DNA of 33,368 nt from JAZNQN01 sp045656005 (GTDB lineage Bacteria; Bacillota; Clostridia; UMGS1883; UMGS1540). Of the stretch, positions 31,844 to 33,368 are shown piece after piece (position 1 is the stretch's first letter; each line of letters opens with the position of its first letter). Position numbers and translations under genes: made by a program. The notes below the pieces were generated by a model. It ran no database searches. It saw nothing but the letters and a program-made list of their open reading frames with translations, and had not been told where the DNA came from. The stretch spans positions 1 through 33,368 of the forward strand of contig JAZOQG010000054.1 of assembly GCA_045656005.1 (NCBI GenBank), in the 5' to 3' direction.

Positions 31844-33322
31844 TCAGTAGCTTATGGAACTTCCGCCTATAAACTCACGCATAATGGACATTGGCGGAAT
31901 ATATTTATCATCAAGTGGCTGAAAGTATGACAAAAGGTCCAAAAGCCTTTCTGTAAGACGGCTCCCGCCTGTTTTTCTTACCGCTTCAAGTAAAAGCGGC
32001 TCGCAAATTTTTCTGTAAACCGAGAATTCATAAACAGTTGAAGAATTAAAGATTACATCAATATTATTCTCATAGGGAAAAATATTTTTAACTTCTCCCC
32101 TTGTAACGCTTTTCCACATTTCGAGCGTTCTGTCAGCAGGGCAGCTGCGGAAATTGTTGTCCCTTATAATTCTTCTGAGAAGCCTTGTGTCTGTCGGGGA
32201 AATGGGATTTCCGTTGTCAAAGCAAAGCGAAGTTAAAGCACTGCAATATACCTTGTATAAATTTTTCTTTGAAACTCCCTCGCAGAGCTTTTCATTTAAA
32301 GCATGGATACCCTCAACTATTACAACACTTTCATCCAAAAGACGCATTTTTCTGACATTTGGTATGCTTTTCCCTGTTTTGAAATCAAATGCAGGAACAT
32401 CTATTTCTTCGCCTTTTACAAGAGCATTTATATCTTTTACAAACTTTTTAACATCAAGAGAATCAATGTCTTCAAAATTCGGCTTTCCATCTTCGTCTAA
32501 AGGCGAAAGATGTGCATCAATAAAATAATCGTCGAGAGATATAATCTCAGGCTTTATTCCATTTACCTTTAAATTCAGCATGAGTCTGTTTGAAAAGGTT
32601 GTTTTGCCTGAAGACGATGGACCTGACACCAAAATTATCTTTTTGTTTTTTATATCATTTTTTATCTCGTCCGCAATTTTTGAAATATTTTTCTCATGCA
32701 TAATCTCGGCAATGTTTATAACCTCTTTTACCTTGCCTTTTTCTATCTGCTCGTTCAGTTCATAAACGTTTGTAATGCCAATCATATCGTTCCAGTCACG
32801 ATATTCTTCGATAGTTTTTATTATCTTTTTACCCATAACATAAGGCGGAAAATGTCCGTTGTAATTTGGGTGAGGGTAGCGAAGAAGAAGTCCTTTTTCA
32901 AAAAGATTGATATCAAATTCGCACACTTTTCCTGCTCTTTCTAAAATTTTGTCATAAACTGCCTGTGCACAATTTTCGTCTTCATAAATAGTTATTTCCG
33001 CTCTTGGAGTAAAGTGCACCTTATCCCCATGAAGCGAACAAGGTTTTTTTGAAAGAATTTTTTCCGCCTCTTCTTTTTTTACATTTTTTAAAGGCAAAAA
33101 TATATCATTGTCAATATATTTTTTCATGAGTGATTTTATTTTTTCTATGTCCTCGTTTTGGATCTTTCCATTTTCAATTTCAATATAAGTAGCCCTGTTT
33201 ACAGACTGATGCACATTGATATTAAAGAACGGAAAAATCTCTTTCAAAGCTTTTATTGTAAGCAACTGCAAGGTACTTCTGTAGGCTCTGTAGCCCTCAT
33301 CTGTCATATAAGGCTTTGTCAT
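31844..33322 (-). CDS. Uridine-kinase-like nucleoside kinase with ThrRS-type N-terminal domain
   Basis: 492 aa from ATG 33322, chosen because AGGGGTGAT lies three bases upstream; a longer frame from TTG at 33337 would place that site inside the gene. The N-terminal part (about 40-195) resembles the second additional domain of threonyl-tRNA synthetase (VHQSVNRATYIEI). The kinase domain (from about 225) has Walker A GPSSSGKTTFS, LDDYF, VPAFDFKTGKS and VIVEGIHALNE, as in uridine kinase/phosphoribulokinase. It belongs to the Firmicutes group of nucleoside kinases, often annotated as uridine kinase, of uncertain physiological substrate. The TGS domain that often precedes the ThrRS-like part is missing. 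It is upstream of radA. Confidence 0.9.
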   Translation of the reverse strand: MTKPYMTDEGYRAYRSTLQLLTIKALKEIFPFFNINVHQSVNRATYIEIENGKIQNEDIEKIKSLMKKYIDNDIFLPLKNVKKEEAEKILSKKPCSLHGDKVHFTPRAEITIYEDENCAQAVYDKILERAGKVCEFDINLFEKGLLLRYPHPNYNGHFPPYVMGKKIIKTIEEYRDWNDMIGITNVYELNEQIEKGKVKEVINIAEIMHEKNISKIADEIKNDIKNKKIILVSGPSSSGKTTFSNRLMLNLKVNGIKPEIISLDDYFIDAHLSPLDEDGKPNFEDIDSLDVKKFVKDINALVKGEEIDVPAFDFKTGKSIPNVRKMRLLDESVVIVEGIHALNEKLCEGVSKKNLYKVYCSALTSLCFDNGNPISPTDTRLLRRIIRDNNFRSCPADRTLEMWKSVTRGEVKNIFPYENNIDVIFNSSTVYEFSVYRKICEPLLLEAVRKTGGSRLTERLLDLLSYFQPLDDKYIPPMSIMREFIGGSSISY

Positions 33323-33368
33323 AAAATCACCCCTCAAAAATTTTTATAATGCTTTCTTTTCTTTCTTT

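Noticed and set aside
1..33368. Many 60-225 codon open frames antisense to, or in other frames of, the annotated genes (for example 845-1156 and 29018-29695 on the minus strand)
   Set aside because: They overlap well-supported genes, lack ribosome binding sites and recognisable domains, and show the composition expected of shadow frames.
1..33368. CRISPR arrays, tRNA or rRNA genes, insertion sequences, prophage, anti-phage systems
   Set aside because: No regularly spaced repeats, RNA gene signatures, transposase or integrase motifs, or recognisable defence genes were seen on either strand.

Overview
The window is about 33 kb of low-GC DNA from an endospore-forming, S-layer-bearing Gram-positive bacterium, most likely an anaerobic member of the Clostridia. 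The indications are S-layer homology (SLH) proteins, a GerW/YtfJ spore protein, scpA-scpB, B12-dependent methionine synthesis, strong AGGAGG-type ribosome binding sites and AT-rich near-consensus sigma-A promoters. I cannot name the genus or species. Coding density is high, no gene-free stretch reaches 300 bases, and I see no rRNA, tRNA, CRISPR array, insertion sequence or prophage.

Layout. (1) 1-2078, plus strand: the 3' end of an E2-like acyltransferase gene with a terminator, then a MATE exporter with its own promoter. (2) 2154-12027, minus strand: four consecutive genes for large exported proteins (797, 757, 600 and 1062 aa in transcription order). The first three end in the same beta-sandwich module closing with DN(L/V)KAYV. 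The first two are tandem paralogues with an unassigned central, probably all-alpha domain. The fourth carries SLH repeats. (3) 12175-12975, plus: a divergent AraC-type regulator. The intergenic region holds back-to-back promoters and a 21-bp-spaced direct repeat that looks like an AraC-type operator. (4) 13023-14851, minus: an Lrp/AsnC regulator translationally coupled to a sodium:alanine/glycine symporter. (5) 15024-19232, minus: a tightly overlapped operon lysA - site-2 protease - scpA - scpB - DUF2953 - gerW(ytfJ) behind a near-perfect extended -10 promoter. (6) 19352-21729, minus: an SLH-anchored serpin and a DUF1648 membrane protein. (7) 21812-25312, minus: response regulator, sensor kinase and HtrA protease, an arrangement like secretion-stress loci. 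(8) 25526-30368, plus: ychF - metF - a stand-alone methionine synthase activation protein - metH lacking its own activation domain. (9) 30473-33322, minus: a uridine-kinase-like nucleoside kinase followed by radA.

How the parts fit. Regions 2-3 form the accessory, least-understood part: an AraC-controlled set of secreted, cell-surface modular proteins, plausibly for binding or processing an extracellular polymer. No catalytic family could be assigned by eye. Regions 6-7 form an envelope proteostasis neighbourhood (stress two-component system, HtrA, surface serpin). Regions 5, 8 and 9 are housekeeping. Several start codons were chosen from ribosome binding site position rather than the longest open frame; each entry says where.
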